From assembly GCF_036884295.1 (NCBI RefSeq), contig NZ_CP145608.1:1984001-2048000 (forward strand): DNA of 64,000 nt, written 5' to 3'. Positions 1 through 9,326 of this stretch are shown one piece after another. Position 1 is the first letter of the stretch. The number at the start of each line of letters is the position of its first letter. Source of the DNA: Brochothrix thermosphacta DSM 20171 = FSL F6-1036 (GTDB taxonomy: Bacteria > Bacillota > Bacilli > Lactobacillales > Listeriaceae). Made by a program: the position numbers and the translations under genes. The notes beneath the pieces are model-generated. The model made no database searches, was not told the origin of the DNA, and saw only the letters and a program-made list of their open reading frames with translations.

Positions 1-29
1 CGATACGCAGTAGCCAAATCTTTTTTCAT
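1..29 (-). CDS. 5' end of a gene leaving the window (Zur-controlled)
   Basis: Only the first codons are inside the window, reading MKKDLATAYR on the minus strand and running off at base 1. Two ATGs are possible (35 and 29). The one at 29 sits about 8 nt after AGAGGA and is preferred. A good promoter and a Zur-type operator lie directly upstream, so the product probably belongs to zinc homeostasis, such as zinc uptake or a zinc-independent replacement protein. Ten residues are too few to name it. Confidence 0.6.
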
Positions 30-49
30 TGTCATCTTCCTCTCTTTTT

Positions 50-70
50 AAATCGTAATGATTACGTTTT
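50..70. promoter_or_regulatory. Zur box
   Basis: AAATCGTAATGATTACGTTTT is a near-perfect inverted repeat centred on GTAAT-N-ATTAC. It closely matches the Bacillus/Listeria Zur operator (TCGTAATNATTACGA). It lies just downstream of the -10 of the minus-strand promoter and 21 bp before the preferred start at 29, a position suited to zinc-dependent repression. Confidence 0.8.
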
Positions 71-72
71 AA

Positions 73-101
73 ATACTAACATGCGTATTATTCGCTGTCA
101 A
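73..101 (-). promoter_or_regulatory. SigA-type promoter of the left-edge gene
   Basis: On the minus strand TTGACA (96-101) is followed after 17 bp by TAGTAT (73-78). The predicted transcript start falls within the Zur box. Confidence 0.7.
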
Positions 102-131
102 CATAACCTATATAACGGCATATTTTAATAT

Positions 132-167
132 AAAAAAAGGAAAACACACTTCGTGTTTTCCTTTTTC
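132..167 (-). terminator. Rho-independent terminator after addA
   Basis: A long A/T-flanked hairpin (AAGGAAAACAC, loop ACTTC, GTGTTTTCCTT) with a T-run on either strand sits directly after the addA stop codon. It probably works in both directions. Confidence 0.85.
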
Positions 168-3100
168 TTATAATTCTGCAATATGGCCACCATCAAAGAA
201 ATATAAATATTTCGCTACGACTGGTCGTGCGCTTGCTGCTTCAATCGCTTCTGCATATAGGTTAATCTGCACTTCATACTTCTTACGGTACGATTCTGAG
301 ACTTTTTCCCATTCACCAATAATGCGATCTGTTTTGTAGTCAATGATGATTAAACCATCTTCAGTTTCGACTAAACAATCCACAATCCCTTGGACAATTG
401 TTTGTTCAGCTGTTTCCGTTTCATAAATTTCTTTTGCATTTATTAGATACATAAACGGTACTTCACGTCGTGTTTTATTCGTCAGTGTAAGTTCACCTAA
501 AAACGTTTCAAAGAAGTGTACAACACGTGGAACATTAATGACATCGGCCTCTTCTTGCTTCATGGTTTTTTTCAAAACCAAATCAGTCAATAACGCTTGA
601 ACGCTTAACGAAGTTGGTTTTTCAGTTAAGGGTACTTGCTGCATCACACTGTGCATCGCTGTCCCTATTTCATTCGCCTTCATTTTCTTGGTTTGTAAGA
701 ACCGAGGACGCTCTAATGAAATCGGTGCTATTTGCTCACTATACGTAGTAATACCTGCCATTTCACGCTCAGCCATTAATCGCTTAACTTCGGTCACACT
801 TGTTTTTGATGGTATTCTGGTCGCTGCCTGAGCTTCGTATTGATACGTTAACAACTCAGATACCGCTGGGCTAATTGTGACATCTTTTAACGGTGACATT
901 GAATGCGTGGCTTCTAACCATTCATTCCCAGCTGATTCTTTGATTTCCCGCTCTTTCATTAAGGTCGTATAAGTTGTCCATTTAATAGTAGGAGCATGTT
1001 CGAAGCTACATTGATGTCCTCCTGAATAATCTGGAAACTGTTCAGTAAAACTAGTATCGCGGCTGAAAGCAAACCCTATCCAGTCTAAATAGCTGGTTGC
1101 TGAAGCACGCATAAATTCTGGCAAAACAACTTCAGAATATTGTCGAGCCGTTGCCCATTTTTCTATCGTTTTAGCTAATTTCTTAGCCGAACCAATTAAT
1201 ATTAATTTTTCTTTTGCTCGGGTTAATGCAACATATAAAATACGCATTTCTTCTGCTTGCAAAGCACGCATTTGTTTACTGCGAAAAGCATATTGTGCAA
1301 TTGTAGGCTGTTTCGTTCGTGTATCTAAACGCACCAGATTTGAAGCGAAACCAAACTCTTTATCCACCAATTCAGAACTATTGATGTCTTGACGATTAAA
1401 GCCTTTTCCTAAACCAACAACAAATACAATTGGAAATTCAAGTCCTTTACTTTTATGAATTGTCATAATTCGAACGACATTATCATGTTCCCCAACAGCT
1501 TTAGCCGTTCCTAAATCTTTTCCTTTGATTTGTAATCTATCTATAAAGCGAATAAAGCGGAAGAGTCCTCTGAAAGATGTTTGTTCATATTGGTGCGCAC
1601 GATCATACAAGGCTCGTAAATTAGCCTGTCTTTGTCGGCCACCAATCAAACCGCCAACATAATCATAATAATGTGATTCTTCATAAATTTGCCAAATTAA
1701 ATCTGCTGTCGTTATTTGGTGTGCTTGTTGACGCCAATTTTCTAAACGTTCAATAAATAATTTCACTTTAGCTTGATACACACTTTCTTCACTAGCATCT
1801 ACTAACAACGCATCATAATAATTCCCTTTTGTATCCGCTAATCGAATTTTAGCTAGCTCTTCTTCTGTCAAACCAACAATCGGTGAGCGTAAGACTGCTG
1901 CCAATGGAATATCTTGATAAGGATTGTCTATTACTTTCAAAACAGCCATCATCGTCATTACTTCGATTGATTCAAAATAGCCACTATTGGTAGTTGCATA
2001 AATTGGCAGTTCATATTTTTGGAATGTACGTTCATATATATCCGCTTGAGTCATTGATCGTGCTAGGATGACAATATCATCATACCTAATTGAACGGTAC
2101 GTCTGCTTTTTCAAATCAAATATCTCATGTTCATTAGCAATCATCTCTTTAATCCTTTGAGCAACGATATCCGCTTCTTTTTCATGATTGGTACCCAAAT
2201 ACATTGATTCTTCTAATTCTGTTGCTTCATAATCACCTTCAATCAAAACAATTTCAGTTGCGATATCGTCATCAGCACGCGGTTTATAATTTGCACCACG
2301 TTTTAATTCAGCTGCTTCGTCATAAGCAATTTCACCAAATGTTTCATCCATTATTTGTGAGAATAAAGCATTCGTGGAATCTATTATGTTTTCGCGGCTA
2401 CGGAAATTTTGTGATAAATCAATACGATAACCACTTGTGTCCGGATCTACGGGATAACGATTATATTTTTCTATAAATAGCTCAGGCTCTGCTAAACGAA
2501 AGCGATAAATCGATTGTTTAACATCCCCCACGATAAAGCGATTACCACCTTCACTTGTGCCCTCTGGCTTTGCAACCAAATAAAGTAACGTTTCTTGTAC
2601 CTTGTTTGTATCTTGATATTCATCTGTATAAATCTCAGCATATTTTTGACGGTAGTTTTCAGCGATTTCTGTTGGTTCAAATTCACCTTGATCATTCACT
2701 GAACCCAAAAGTTCTAGTGCATAGTGTTCCAAATCACTAAAATCCAACACTGATCGAGCCTTTTTCTCAGTCTGGTAAGCTGACATAAATGTCTGCACAA
2801 CTTCAGCTAATTTTTCAACTTGCGGGTGTAAAATTTCAAAATCAGCAATAAAACTAGCTGCTGAACGTTGACACCATTTTTCAAGCAATCCTTTGTGTTG
2901 TTTTTTAGTTGCATCACGCAAACTAATAATTTTTTTAATCGCATCATGGTCCACTTCATCTGTTTTTTTCGTCGCTGGCGCTCTACCAAATTTAACATCT
3001 GATAAAAGTGTTTGAAGTTCCGCAAAATTCTTCGTTTGGACATGTTCAATTAAGCTGTTTAAAACTAGCTGCTCAGTCTCTAAAAAAGCATACCATTTCT

Positions 3101-3863
3101 CTCCTACAACATGAGCCGCTGCAATTGTGAGTGCTTGTTGTAAATAAGCACGTGCTGCTTCCAAACTCGTAATAATATCACGTTTAATATAATTATAGTA
3201 AGGCAGACTATCAATTGTAGGGTAGCGTTCAGCATTATAGGTATCAGTCAGTTGATTAAGCCATCGTTGTGGTTCTGGCTGAGCCAAAGCAATATTACTT
3301 AACTTTAGAATTAAATGGTACAGCTTTGTATCACTACGATCGCTCGTATAACTATCAATTAATTGATAAAAAGCCGCGTTCTCTTCACGTGCATATTCTT
3401 CTTCTAGCAACTGTTCAATTATTTCTTCCTTTAAAAGTGCACCTTCAATCTCATCGAGCAGCCTGAATGTTGGATCCAAATCTAAAAGGTAGTAATAATC
3501 ACGAATTAAACGACTACAAAAACTGTGCATTGTAGATATAGAAGCGTGTTGTAATAGTTTTATTTGACGCTTTAAATCTTTACGTTCTGGTGATGCTTCA
3601 ATCTCTTCTTCTAATGCTGCACCAATTCGTTGTTTCATCTCAGCTGCTGCTGCTTCAGTAAAAGTTACAATAAGCATCTCATCTATATCAATAGGTGTTG
3701 TTGGATGTTTAACGCGTTCAATTACACGATTAACTAAAACCGCTGTTTTTCCAGACCCTGCAGCAGCGGCAACTAGTGTTGATTGCCCTGTCGTGTGGAT
3801 TGCACGCCATTGTGCTTCAGTCCATTGGGCTTCTGGAGGTTTGGGTGGTATATTATTTGTCAT
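168..3863 (-). CDS. addA: ATP-dependent helicase/nuclease subunit A
   Basis: This is the AddA subunit of the AddAB (RexAB) helicase-nuclease, which resects double-strand breaks for RecA-dependent repair. It is a UvrD-like superfamily 1A helicase: Walker A AAAAGSGKT near residue 35, motif II DEYQDTN near 415, motif V-like IHKSKGLEFP near 795. The C-terminal RecB-type nuclease core reads GIVDCLVE...IIIDYKTD near 1175, giving the catalytic D..DYK residues. The usual full length is about 1230 aa. I start it at ATG 3863 (MTNNIPPK, 1231 aa), although the frame is open upstream. That start overlaps the addB stop by 11 bp, as expected for a translationally coupled subunit pair. Confidence 0.96.
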   Translation of the reverse strand: MTNNIPPKPPEAQWTEAQWRAIHTTGQSTLVAAAAGSGKTAVLVNRVIERVKHPTTPIDIDEMLIVTFTEAAAAEMKQRIGAALEEEIEASPERKDLKRQIKLLQHASISTMHSFCSRLIRDYYYLLDLDPTFRLLDEIEGALLKEEIIEQLLEEEYAREENAAFYQLIDSYTSDRSDTKLYHLILKLSNIALAQPEPQRWLNQLTDTYNAERYPTIDSLPYYNYIKRDIITSLEAARAYLQQALTIAAAHVVGEKWYAFLETEQLVLNSLIEHVQTKNFAELQTLLSDVKFGRAPATKKTDEVDHDAIKKIISLRDATKKQHKGLLEKWCQRSAASFIADFEILHPQVEKLAEVVQTFMSAYQTEKKARSVLDFSDLEHYALELLGSVNDQGEFEPTEIAENYRQKYAEIYTDEYQDTNKVQETLLYLVAKPEGTSEGGNRFIVGDVKQSIYRFRLAEPELFIEKYNRYPVDPDTSGYRIDLSQNFRSRENIIDSTNALFSQIMDETFGEIAYDEAAELKRGANYKPRADDDIATEIVLIEGDYEATELEESMYLGTNHEKEADIVAQRIKEMIANEHEIFDLKKQTYRSIRYDDIVILARSMTQADIYERTFQKYELPIYATTNSGYFESIEVMTMMAVLKVIDNPYQDIPLAAVLRSPIVGLTEEELAKIRLADTKGNYYDALLVDASEESVYQAKVKLFIERLENWRQQAHQITTADLIWQIYEESHYYDYVGGLIGGRQRQANLRALYDRAHQYEQTSFRGLFRFIRFIDRLQIKGKDLGTAKAVGEHDNVVRIMTIHKSKGLEFPIVFVVGLGKGFNRQDINSSELVDKEFGFASNLVRLDTRTKQPTIAQYAFRSKQMRALQAEEMRILYVALTRAKEKLILIGSAKKLAKTIEKWATARQYSEVVLPEFMRASATSYLDWIGFAFSRDTSFTEQFPDYSGGHQCSFEHAPTIKWTTYTTLMKEREIKESAGNEWLEATHSMSPLKDVTISPAVSELLTYQYEAQAATRIPSKTSVTEVKRLMAEREMAGITTYSEQIAPISLERPRFLQTKKMKANEIGTAMHSVMQQVPLTEKPTSLSVQALLTDLVLKKTMKQEEADVINVPRVVHFFETFLGELTLTNKTRREVPFMYLINAKEIYETETAEQTIVQGIVDCLVETEDGLIIIDYKTDRIIGEWEKVSESYRKKYEVQINLYAEAIEAASARPVVAKYLYFFDGGHIAEL

Positions 3864-6800
3864 TTTGTTCAAGCTCCTCTCCCATTTTCTTAAGCACATC
3901 TGCTTGTTTGTCACTCTCAATTACACGGTAACTATTTTTATCATTCGCGACATCAAATTGACAAATAGAACGATAATCACAAAACTGACAAGGTGTTTTT
4001 GAATCCAATTGGTAAGGATTTATTGCCACATCACCTTGCAAAATAAGATTACCACCTTGTTGATATTGTTTTCGTACAAATCCTCGTAAAACATTAAATT
4101 CTTGCTCTGATAAAACCTTAGAACGGCTGCCAAAATCACCTGATTTCACATAATTGACTGGAATTGTAGTCGAAGTTTTACCCGGTTCAAGCGTTGTATC
4201 CATCATTTCTACAATGGCTTTATTATCAAGTACCCAGCCATCCATTTTAAACTCTTTTAGCATATCTTTTTCAATGTCTTCTTGTTTCAATTCTTGCTTA
4301 TATTCAATAAAAGGATTATGCATATGGAAATACATCATCCCTGCAGCTTCAGCAGGTGCATTCACTAGTTTTGCAGCATTAGTTACAGCAATATCTAAAT
4401 AAGTGAGCATTTGTAAAGCTATCCCATGATATACCTCAGTAAAATCAACTGCACGGTCACTTGATTTATAATCAATAATCCGCAAATAATTTTGCCCCTG
4501 ATAATCAGCAACATCAATACGATCAATACGCCCTTGTAAAGAAATAGTTCCCTCTTTTAGCGGTAGTGTTAATGCAGGTATTACTTCTTCTTTTCCAAAA
4601 CCGACTTCAAAATTAGAGGGACTAAATTTACTATTACGTGCTTGTTCATTTAAGGCTTGTGCTGCTTTTTCAATAATTGCTTGTAATTTATGTGAAATGT
4701 AGCCCATTTTGTTTGAGCTCAATAAAATTTCGTAATGATAGACTGGGCGTAAAACTGCAATTGCATCTTTTGCTAATTGACTAATATCATCGGCAGTCAA
4801 ACTTCCCCATTCAATGCCATTCTCCTTTAGTCTTTGACTAATATCTTCCATTGCGCTATGGAAAATCTGTCCGATATCTACACTTTCCAAACGATATACT
4901 TCTCTTTCTCGTAACTTCAACCCGTGCGAGGCAAAGTGAGAAAAATGACAACCAAAAAATTTCTCCATGCGGCTAACACTTGCTGTAATATCATTATTAA
5001 ATAAATCTTTCGCTGTTTTTGCTGCCAACGGTTGTGCGACATTTTCATAACTTAAACTAGTTAAAGCTTGTTTAGCAATGCTATAATATTCATTTTCTTT
5101 TATAGTAAACCAATTATAGACCTCTTGCCAAATAGGCGCGATGTGTCCACCTATTTTCAATTGTTGCATCTGTGCAATTAAATAATTCAGCGTTGCCTTT
5201 GGATGCCCAATGTAAGGAAATTGCTCAAATTCAGGCAACTCTGTCATATCAGAAAGATATGTTTGTTGATGTATTGGTGTTGTAAACATCTGCTGTAATC
5301 TTCTCAAGTAAGGAGATGCTAACAGACTGCGCCCCTCTTCATCAGCAATCGGGAAACTAATATAAAGCTGCTCTGTTGCAGAGGTTAATGCTCTATAGGC
5401 GTAAAAATCTTCTTGAGCTAATTGTTGACGCGCACTTAATTGAATCGGAAGTCCTGAATCTACTAATTTTTGACGATCGTCTTCTTTAAAGACACCTTTA
5501 TCGCTTCCTCTTGTTGGGTAAACGCCATCATTAAAACCCAATACAAATGCAGCTTTAACATTAAGTACGCGAGACGTTTGAATATTAGCGACTGTAATTT
5601 GATCGATTGTCGGTGGTAAACCAGTAAATTCCATTTCTTCAAAACCAGAATCCAATACATCACGCAATTGAGTAATGCTCAGTTTTTCATCACCCATAAC
5701 TTCTACAATCTCATCTAACAATTGTATGCTCGCCTTATACGCTTGTTCATGCATTTGCATTTGTTCAACAGTCCCTTTTGTTTGGGCTTCTGTTCGCCAA
5801 CGATTTAGATGCTCGCTGACTTGTAATTCTTCCATATAATAAAACAACGCCGCAGCTTGTTCGCGGACATTTGTTGCTTGTTTCAATTGTTTATTTAAAG
5901 TTTGTAATGGCACCGTTAGCCATTTTCGAGTGGTATTTATTTGTTCTTGTTTTTCAAGTTCTAAGGTTGTTTGAATTGCTTCTTCCCCAGAAAATTGTGA
6001 GCGTCGATAAATCCATTCGTCTTGATCAAACCACTTTTTCCCATAATAGTTGCGTGCAAGGACATAATTCTCTAATTCATCTATCCGTTGACGCCCAACT
6101 TTTGGCATTACTTTTGGTGGCACAAATAGCTCCGTTCTAGCAATTTGGAACATCGTATCATAATTAAAGTTTTTTGTGATGGCTTCTAAGCTACCTCTCA
6201 ATAATTCAATCAAGGGATGATTTGCCATCTTTTTAGCTTCATCGATAAAAAAAGGCAGTTCATGCATTTTAAATACCGCAGGTAAAAAGGTTGTGTAAGA
6301 TGCCTCATTTCTAATAAAAACAGCAATATCCTTGTAACGGTAGTTATGATGCACAATTAATCGCCTAATCTCACGTGCAATTCCTTCAACCTCAGCACGA
6401 CGATTATTGGCTGTTGTAACGTGTAATTGCTCATCATCAACGTGATGCTTTTCCGACTGTATTTCAAAATTTGCTTCGATAACTTTCAATTGTTCTTTTT
6501 GAAAGTTGTTTTCAAGATAAATATCAGCGTCTCTTTCAATCGAATGAACACGTGCTATTTCATTCATTTTTCGATATGTTTCTTTAGGTAATTGGAACAA
6601 ATCTAAATCACTGACACTGTTTGTTGTATCATCTGGATTCATTGTAAAACTCATTGTCATTTTTTTACCAGCAATTAATAGTTGTTCTAATACACTGTAT
6701 TCTTGGGGAGAAAACTCAAAAAAACCATCAATAAAGAAGCTGGCATTATCGAATTCTTTAAATTGTGGGATTGCCTCTACAAGCAACGATAAATAATCTT

Positions 6801-7335
6801 CTGTTTCAAGGTATTTATCTGCAGTTGCAGCTAGATAGTGTTGATATATCTTATCGATATCTGTAATTTTATCTTTTAAATCAATACTTAGTGGTAATTG
6901 ATTTTCTTTGACAGCTTGAATGACTTCTGGGGTCACTTCATATTGCTTAAACTCTCTAAAAGTATCATGTAATTGCGAAATAAAACCTTTTTTTAAGGCT
7001 GATTTACTAAAGACAGATAAATCTGAAGCACGCGTCATTAAAAGTTTTCTTATCAGCATATTTAAACCATTACTCGATAGGTATGTTTGTGCTAATCCTC
7101 CTGTTTCACGACAGACACGCCATGCTAAACGGTTCATACTATAAACCTGCACATTTAGTAAGCCTTTTACTTTAGGATGCACTAACAACGCATGTTCTAT
7201 TTGGTAAGTCATTTGATCTGGCGCAATAATAAAGATATTTTCATCTGGATGAGCATTCGTTCTCGCGATAATTTGTTCAATCATCCACGTTGTTTTACCA
7301 CTACCGCTTCTTCCAATTATGCATTCTAAACTCAC
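3853..7335 (-). CDS. addB: ATP-dependent helicase/nuclease subunit B
   Basis: AddB pairs with AddA to unwind and degrade DNA ends until Chi is recognised. At 1160 aa it is full length for the Bacillus/Listeria-type subunit. Visible parts are an N-terminal Walker A GRSGSGKTT (residues 8-16), a C-terminal RecB nuclease motif (GRIDRID...RIIDYKSS), and four cysteines expected to hold a 4Fe-4S cluster: one in FFGCHFSHF near residue 800 and three in CQFCDYRSIC near 1120. Start is GTG 7335 behind AGAGGTG. It is first in the addBA operon, with a 4-cysteine pattern that separates it from the shorter RexB form of streptococci. Confidence 0.96.
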   Translation of the reverse strand: MSLECIIGRSGSGKTTWMIEQIIARTNAHPDENIFIIAPDQMTYQIEHALLVHPKVKGLLNVQVYSMNRLAWRVCRETGGLAQTYLSSNGLNMLIRKLLMTRASDLSVFSKSALKKGFISQLHDTFREFKQYEVTPEVIQAVKENQLPLSIDLKDKITDIDKIYQHYLAATADKYLETEDYLSLLVEAIPQFKEFDNASFFIDGFFEFSPQEYSVLEQLLIAGKKMTMSFTMNPDDTTNSVSDLDLFQLPKETYRKMNEIARVHSIERDADIYLENNFQKEQLKVIEANFEIQSEKHHVDDEQLHVTTANNRRAEVEGIAREIRRLIVHHNYRYKDIAVFIRNEASYTTFLPAVFKMHELPFFIDEAKKMANHPLIELLRGSLEAITKNFNYDTMFQIARTELFVPPKVMPKVGRQRIDELENYVLARNYYGKKWFDQDEWIYRRSQFSGEEAIQTTLELEKQEQINTTRKWLTVPLQTLNKQLKQATNVREQAAALFYYMEELQVSEHLNRWRTEAQTKGTVEQMQMHEQAYKASIQLLDEIVEVMGDEKLSITQLRDVLDSGFEEMEFTGLPPTIDQITVANIQTSRVLNVKAAFVLGFNDGVYPTRGSDKGVFKEDDRQKLVDSGLPIQLSARQQLAQEDFYAYRALTSATEQLYISFPIADEEGRSLLASPYLRRLQQMFTTPIHQQTYLSDMTELPEFEQFPYIGHPKATLNYLIAQMQQLKIGGHIAPIWQEVYNWFTIKENEYYSIAKQALTSLSYENVAQPLAAKTAKDLFNNDITASVSRMEKFFGCHFSHFASHGLKLREREVYRLESVDIGQIFHSAMEDISQRLKENGIEWGSLTADDISQLAKDAIAVLRPVYHYEILLSSNKMGYISHKLQAIIEKAAQALNEQARNSKFSPSNFEVGFGKEEVIPALTLPLKEGTISLQGRIDRIDVADYQGQNYLRIIDYKSSDRAVDFTEVYHGIALQMLTYLDIAVTNAAKLVNAPAEAAGMMYFHMHNPFIEYKQELKQEDIEKDMLKEFKMDGWVLDNKAIVEMMDTTLEPGKTSTTIPVNYVKSGDFGSRSKVLSEQEFNVLRGFVRKQYQQGGNLILQGDVAINPYQLDSKTPCQFCDYRSICQFDVANDKNSYRVIESDKQADVLKKMGEELEQNDK

Positions 7336-7424
7336 ACTGAGTCACCTCTTTTTATCTAATAGGTTAATTTTATCATATCCTATCACTATCACGAACATAA
7401 AATGGTTATCTACTTTTAAAGACA

Positions 7425-7477
7425 CAAAAATAGTGTAAGTTCTGCTTAAAAACATCAGAACTTACACTATCTTTTTT
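7425..7477. terminator. Bidirectional terminator upstream of addB
   Basis: A 13-bp perfect stem (AGTGTAAGTTCTG at 7432-7444 with CAGAACTTACACT at 7456-7468) has T-runs on both strands. On the minus strand it ends the 78-codon gene that stops at 7503, so addBA probably has its own promoter between 7336 and 7425. Confidence 0.85.
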
Positions 7478-7502
7478 GTTCGTTCACCTTTTAATTCCCC
7501 CT

Positions 7503-7739
7503 TTAACTAATTGTTAATTCTGCAGCTTCAAGGCTTGCAAGCTCTTTGGATAACGCTTGAAATAAAGTGCTTTCGTGCTGATCAAGAGCAGCATCAATTT
7601 TTTCTTTAAGATTTGAGATACGATAATCTAAGAGGCACGACTCGAACAGTGCTTCTACTGAACGATTGAATGGAAAGTTACCATTCATCGTATTCTCTCG
7701 TTGTTGTGCTAAGAAAGACGCGTTGAATTTGTTTTCCAT
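7503..7739 (-). CDS. Small IDEAL-type protein next to comK
   Basis: This is a 78-aa soluble protein of unknown function. Its middle segment, ISNLKEKIDAALDQHESTLF, followed by a leucine-rich helix, resembles the short IDEAL domain seen in YpiB-like proteins and ComK partners of Firmicutes (IDxALD...F..L..EL). The start is ATG 7739 (MENKFNAS), about 9 nt after AGGAG; the frame extends six codons further up without a better site. It lies between addB and comK, with its own terminator downstream. Function cannot be assigned, and the domain call rests on the residue pattern alone. Confidence 0.7.
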   Translation of the reverse strand: MENKFNASFLAQQRENTMNGNFPFNRSVEALFESCLLDYRISNLKEKIDAALDQHESTLFQALSKELASLEAAELTIS

Positions 7740-7920
7740 GTTAATCACTCCTAACATTTTATTTTATTATAAGCGACTTCTTTTCAAATTACAAGTATAT
7801 TGTCAGAAAATTGAATAAACTCTCTTTTTAAACAGTTATACCTGTTACTCTATTGCTTATTTAACCTATGATACTCTTATAGAGTTACATTTTGTGTAAA
7901 AATAAGAAAGTAGGGATAAT

Positions 7921-8562
7921 ATGACGCTCATTTTGAATGATTATGAAATAAATGCCAGTACGATGTTAATCAAACCATTAATAATATCAAAGTATGATTG
8001 TCATTCCATTGTACTCGACTCTGAAGGATCACAAGAAATCGCACTAAATCCCGTGAAACTTATTTCTGATGGTTGTAAATTTTTCGGATCAAGTTTGGAA
8101 GGTCGGAAAACCGCAACAAAACACCTTATCGGTTTTACACACAAAGCACCTATTATGATAGACAGCCTCTCTTATATCTTTACTTTTCCCACAACTAGTC
8201 CAAAAAGAAAAAACGATTGTATTTGGGTGTTTACTCAACATTTATCACGCTATCATAAGGCACCTCATTCACGTACTCATCTTATATTTCATAATGGCTT
8301 TGAAATTACCCTAGATATTTCCTTTGATAGTTTTTCAAACCAATTAGCAAGAACCTCGTTACTCCATATGAAATTATTGGGTAACTTCGATAAAGCTAAA
8401 CGAAAAAATCTTTATTTAACTGGCAATACACCGCCAAGTTTACGAGCCGCTGAATCCACACCGCATTATAACTATGATCAAAATAATAATATCCCGATGA
8501 ATCATTCATTATTAAATAGAACAAGAGATGATACTTTCACAGACGACACTCCTAAACTCTAG
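7921..8562 (+). CDS. comK: Competence transcription factor ComK
   Basis: ComK is the master activator of competence (DNA uptake) genes in Bacillus, binding paired AT boxes. This 213-aa protein shows the family pattern: an N-terminal INASTMLIKPL segment, a central GRKTATKHLIGFTHKAPIMI region (minor-groove DNA binding in homologs), then W-rich IWVFTQHLSRYH and a family-like C-terminal core LIFHNGFEITLDIS. It is slightly longer than B. subtilis ComK (192 aa), with a polar low-complexity tail. In many Listeria strains comK is split by an A118-type prophage; here the frame is uninterrupted. No clear ComK box (AAAAN5TTTT pair) was seen upstream. Confidence 0.9.
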   Translation: MTLILNDYEINASTMLIKPLIISKYDCHSIVLDSEGSQEIALNPVKLISDGCKFFGSSLEGRKTATKHLIGFTHKAPIMIDSLSYIFTFPTTSPKRKNDCIWVFTQHLSRYHKAPHSRTHLIFHNGFEITLDISFDSFSNQLARTSLLHMKLLGNFDKAKRKNLYLTGNTPPSLRAAESTPHYNYDQNNNIPMNHSLLNRTRDDTFTDDTPKL

Positions 8563-8698
8563 CTGAAAAAAATATTACTTTAAAAATACCCTCCTACTTT
8601 ATAGATACCCTACTTTTAGAAAAATAAAAAAATTAGCTATATCAAACATTTTAAAAATGCTATAGTAGAGCTAGTTACAACTTAAGGGGGTTTTTCAC

Positions 8699-9235
8699 AT
8701 GACAAAAATTGATTTAGAACAACTGATTAAAACACGCCGTACAATCTCTGATTTTGATGCAACACCTATCGCTGCTGAGACTGTACAAGCCTTATTAGAA
8801 ACAGCTATTTGGGTACCTAATCATCGCTTGACTCAACCTTGGCGATTTGAATATTATACCGGCCCAGCAATTGCAAAAGTTGCTACCGCTGCTTTTCCTG
8901 AACAATCTGGGAAAAAGTATGACAAACTAAACGCTTTACCTGGTACTTTACTTGTTATCAATAGCATTCATGAAGATGCTGGTGTTGATGGTGAAAACAC
9001 GGAAGCAACAGCGGCATTGATTCAAACATTTTCATTGTTAGCTTGGGCTCAAAACATTGGTACTGCATGGAAAACACCAGGATATATTAACAAACCTGAG
9101 TTCAAAGCTGCACTCAATGTAGCAGAAAATGAGCGCGTGATTGCAATGGTTCATCTTGGCACACCATCAGGTGAAATTAAAGCTGGTCGTGAACGAGAAG
9201 CTGCTGCCAATCGTTTCACTGTTATCTCAGAATAA
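8699..9235 (+). CDS. Nitroreductase family protein
   Basis: A 178-aa FMN-dependent nitroreductase-fold protein of the small YdjA/TdsD-like class. The N-terminal RTISDFDATPI...WVPNHRLTQPWRF motif carries the R and N-H-R-L-T-Q-P-W residues that contact FMN in the family. The C-terminal half holds AWAQNIGTAWKTPG and ERVIAMVHLGTP, also family-like. The natural substrate is unknown; such enzymes reduce nitro compounds or quinones with NAD(P)H. Start ATG follows AAGGGGG. The gene is monocistronic, with a terminator directly after it. Confidence 0.88.
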   Translation: MTKIDLEQLIKTRRTISDFDATPIAAETVQALLETAIWVPNHRLTQPWRFEYYTGPAIAKVATAAFPEQSGKKYDKLNALPGTLLVINSIHEDAGVDGENTEATAALIQTFSLLAWAQNIGTAWKTPGYINKPEFKAALNVAENERVIAMVHLGTPSGEIKAGREREAAANRFTVISE

Positions 9236-9243
9236 GCTATTTT

Positions 9244-9275
9244 TTAAACTGATGAGTTTTCTCATCAGTTTTTTC
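9244..9275 (+). terminator. Terminator of nitroreductase gene
   Basis: A 10-bp perfect stem, AACTGATGAG with CTCATCAGTT (loop TTTT), is followed by six T. Confidence 0.85.
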
Positions 9276-9279
9276 ATAT

Positions 9280-9306
9280 AAAAAAAGCCCTACAAAGGGC
9301 TTTTTA
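9280..9306 (-). terminator. Terminator of lplA
   Basis: The hairpin AAAAAGCCC-TACAAA-GGGCTTTTT has a T-run on either strand and lies just beyond the lplA stop. Confidence 0.8.
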
Positions 9307-9326
9307 ATATCATCTTACTATTTTTT

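Noticed and set aside
7760-7920. ComK-box autoregulatory site before comK
   Set aside because: No AAAA-N5-TTTT pair with proper spacing was found; only scattered A and T runs are present.
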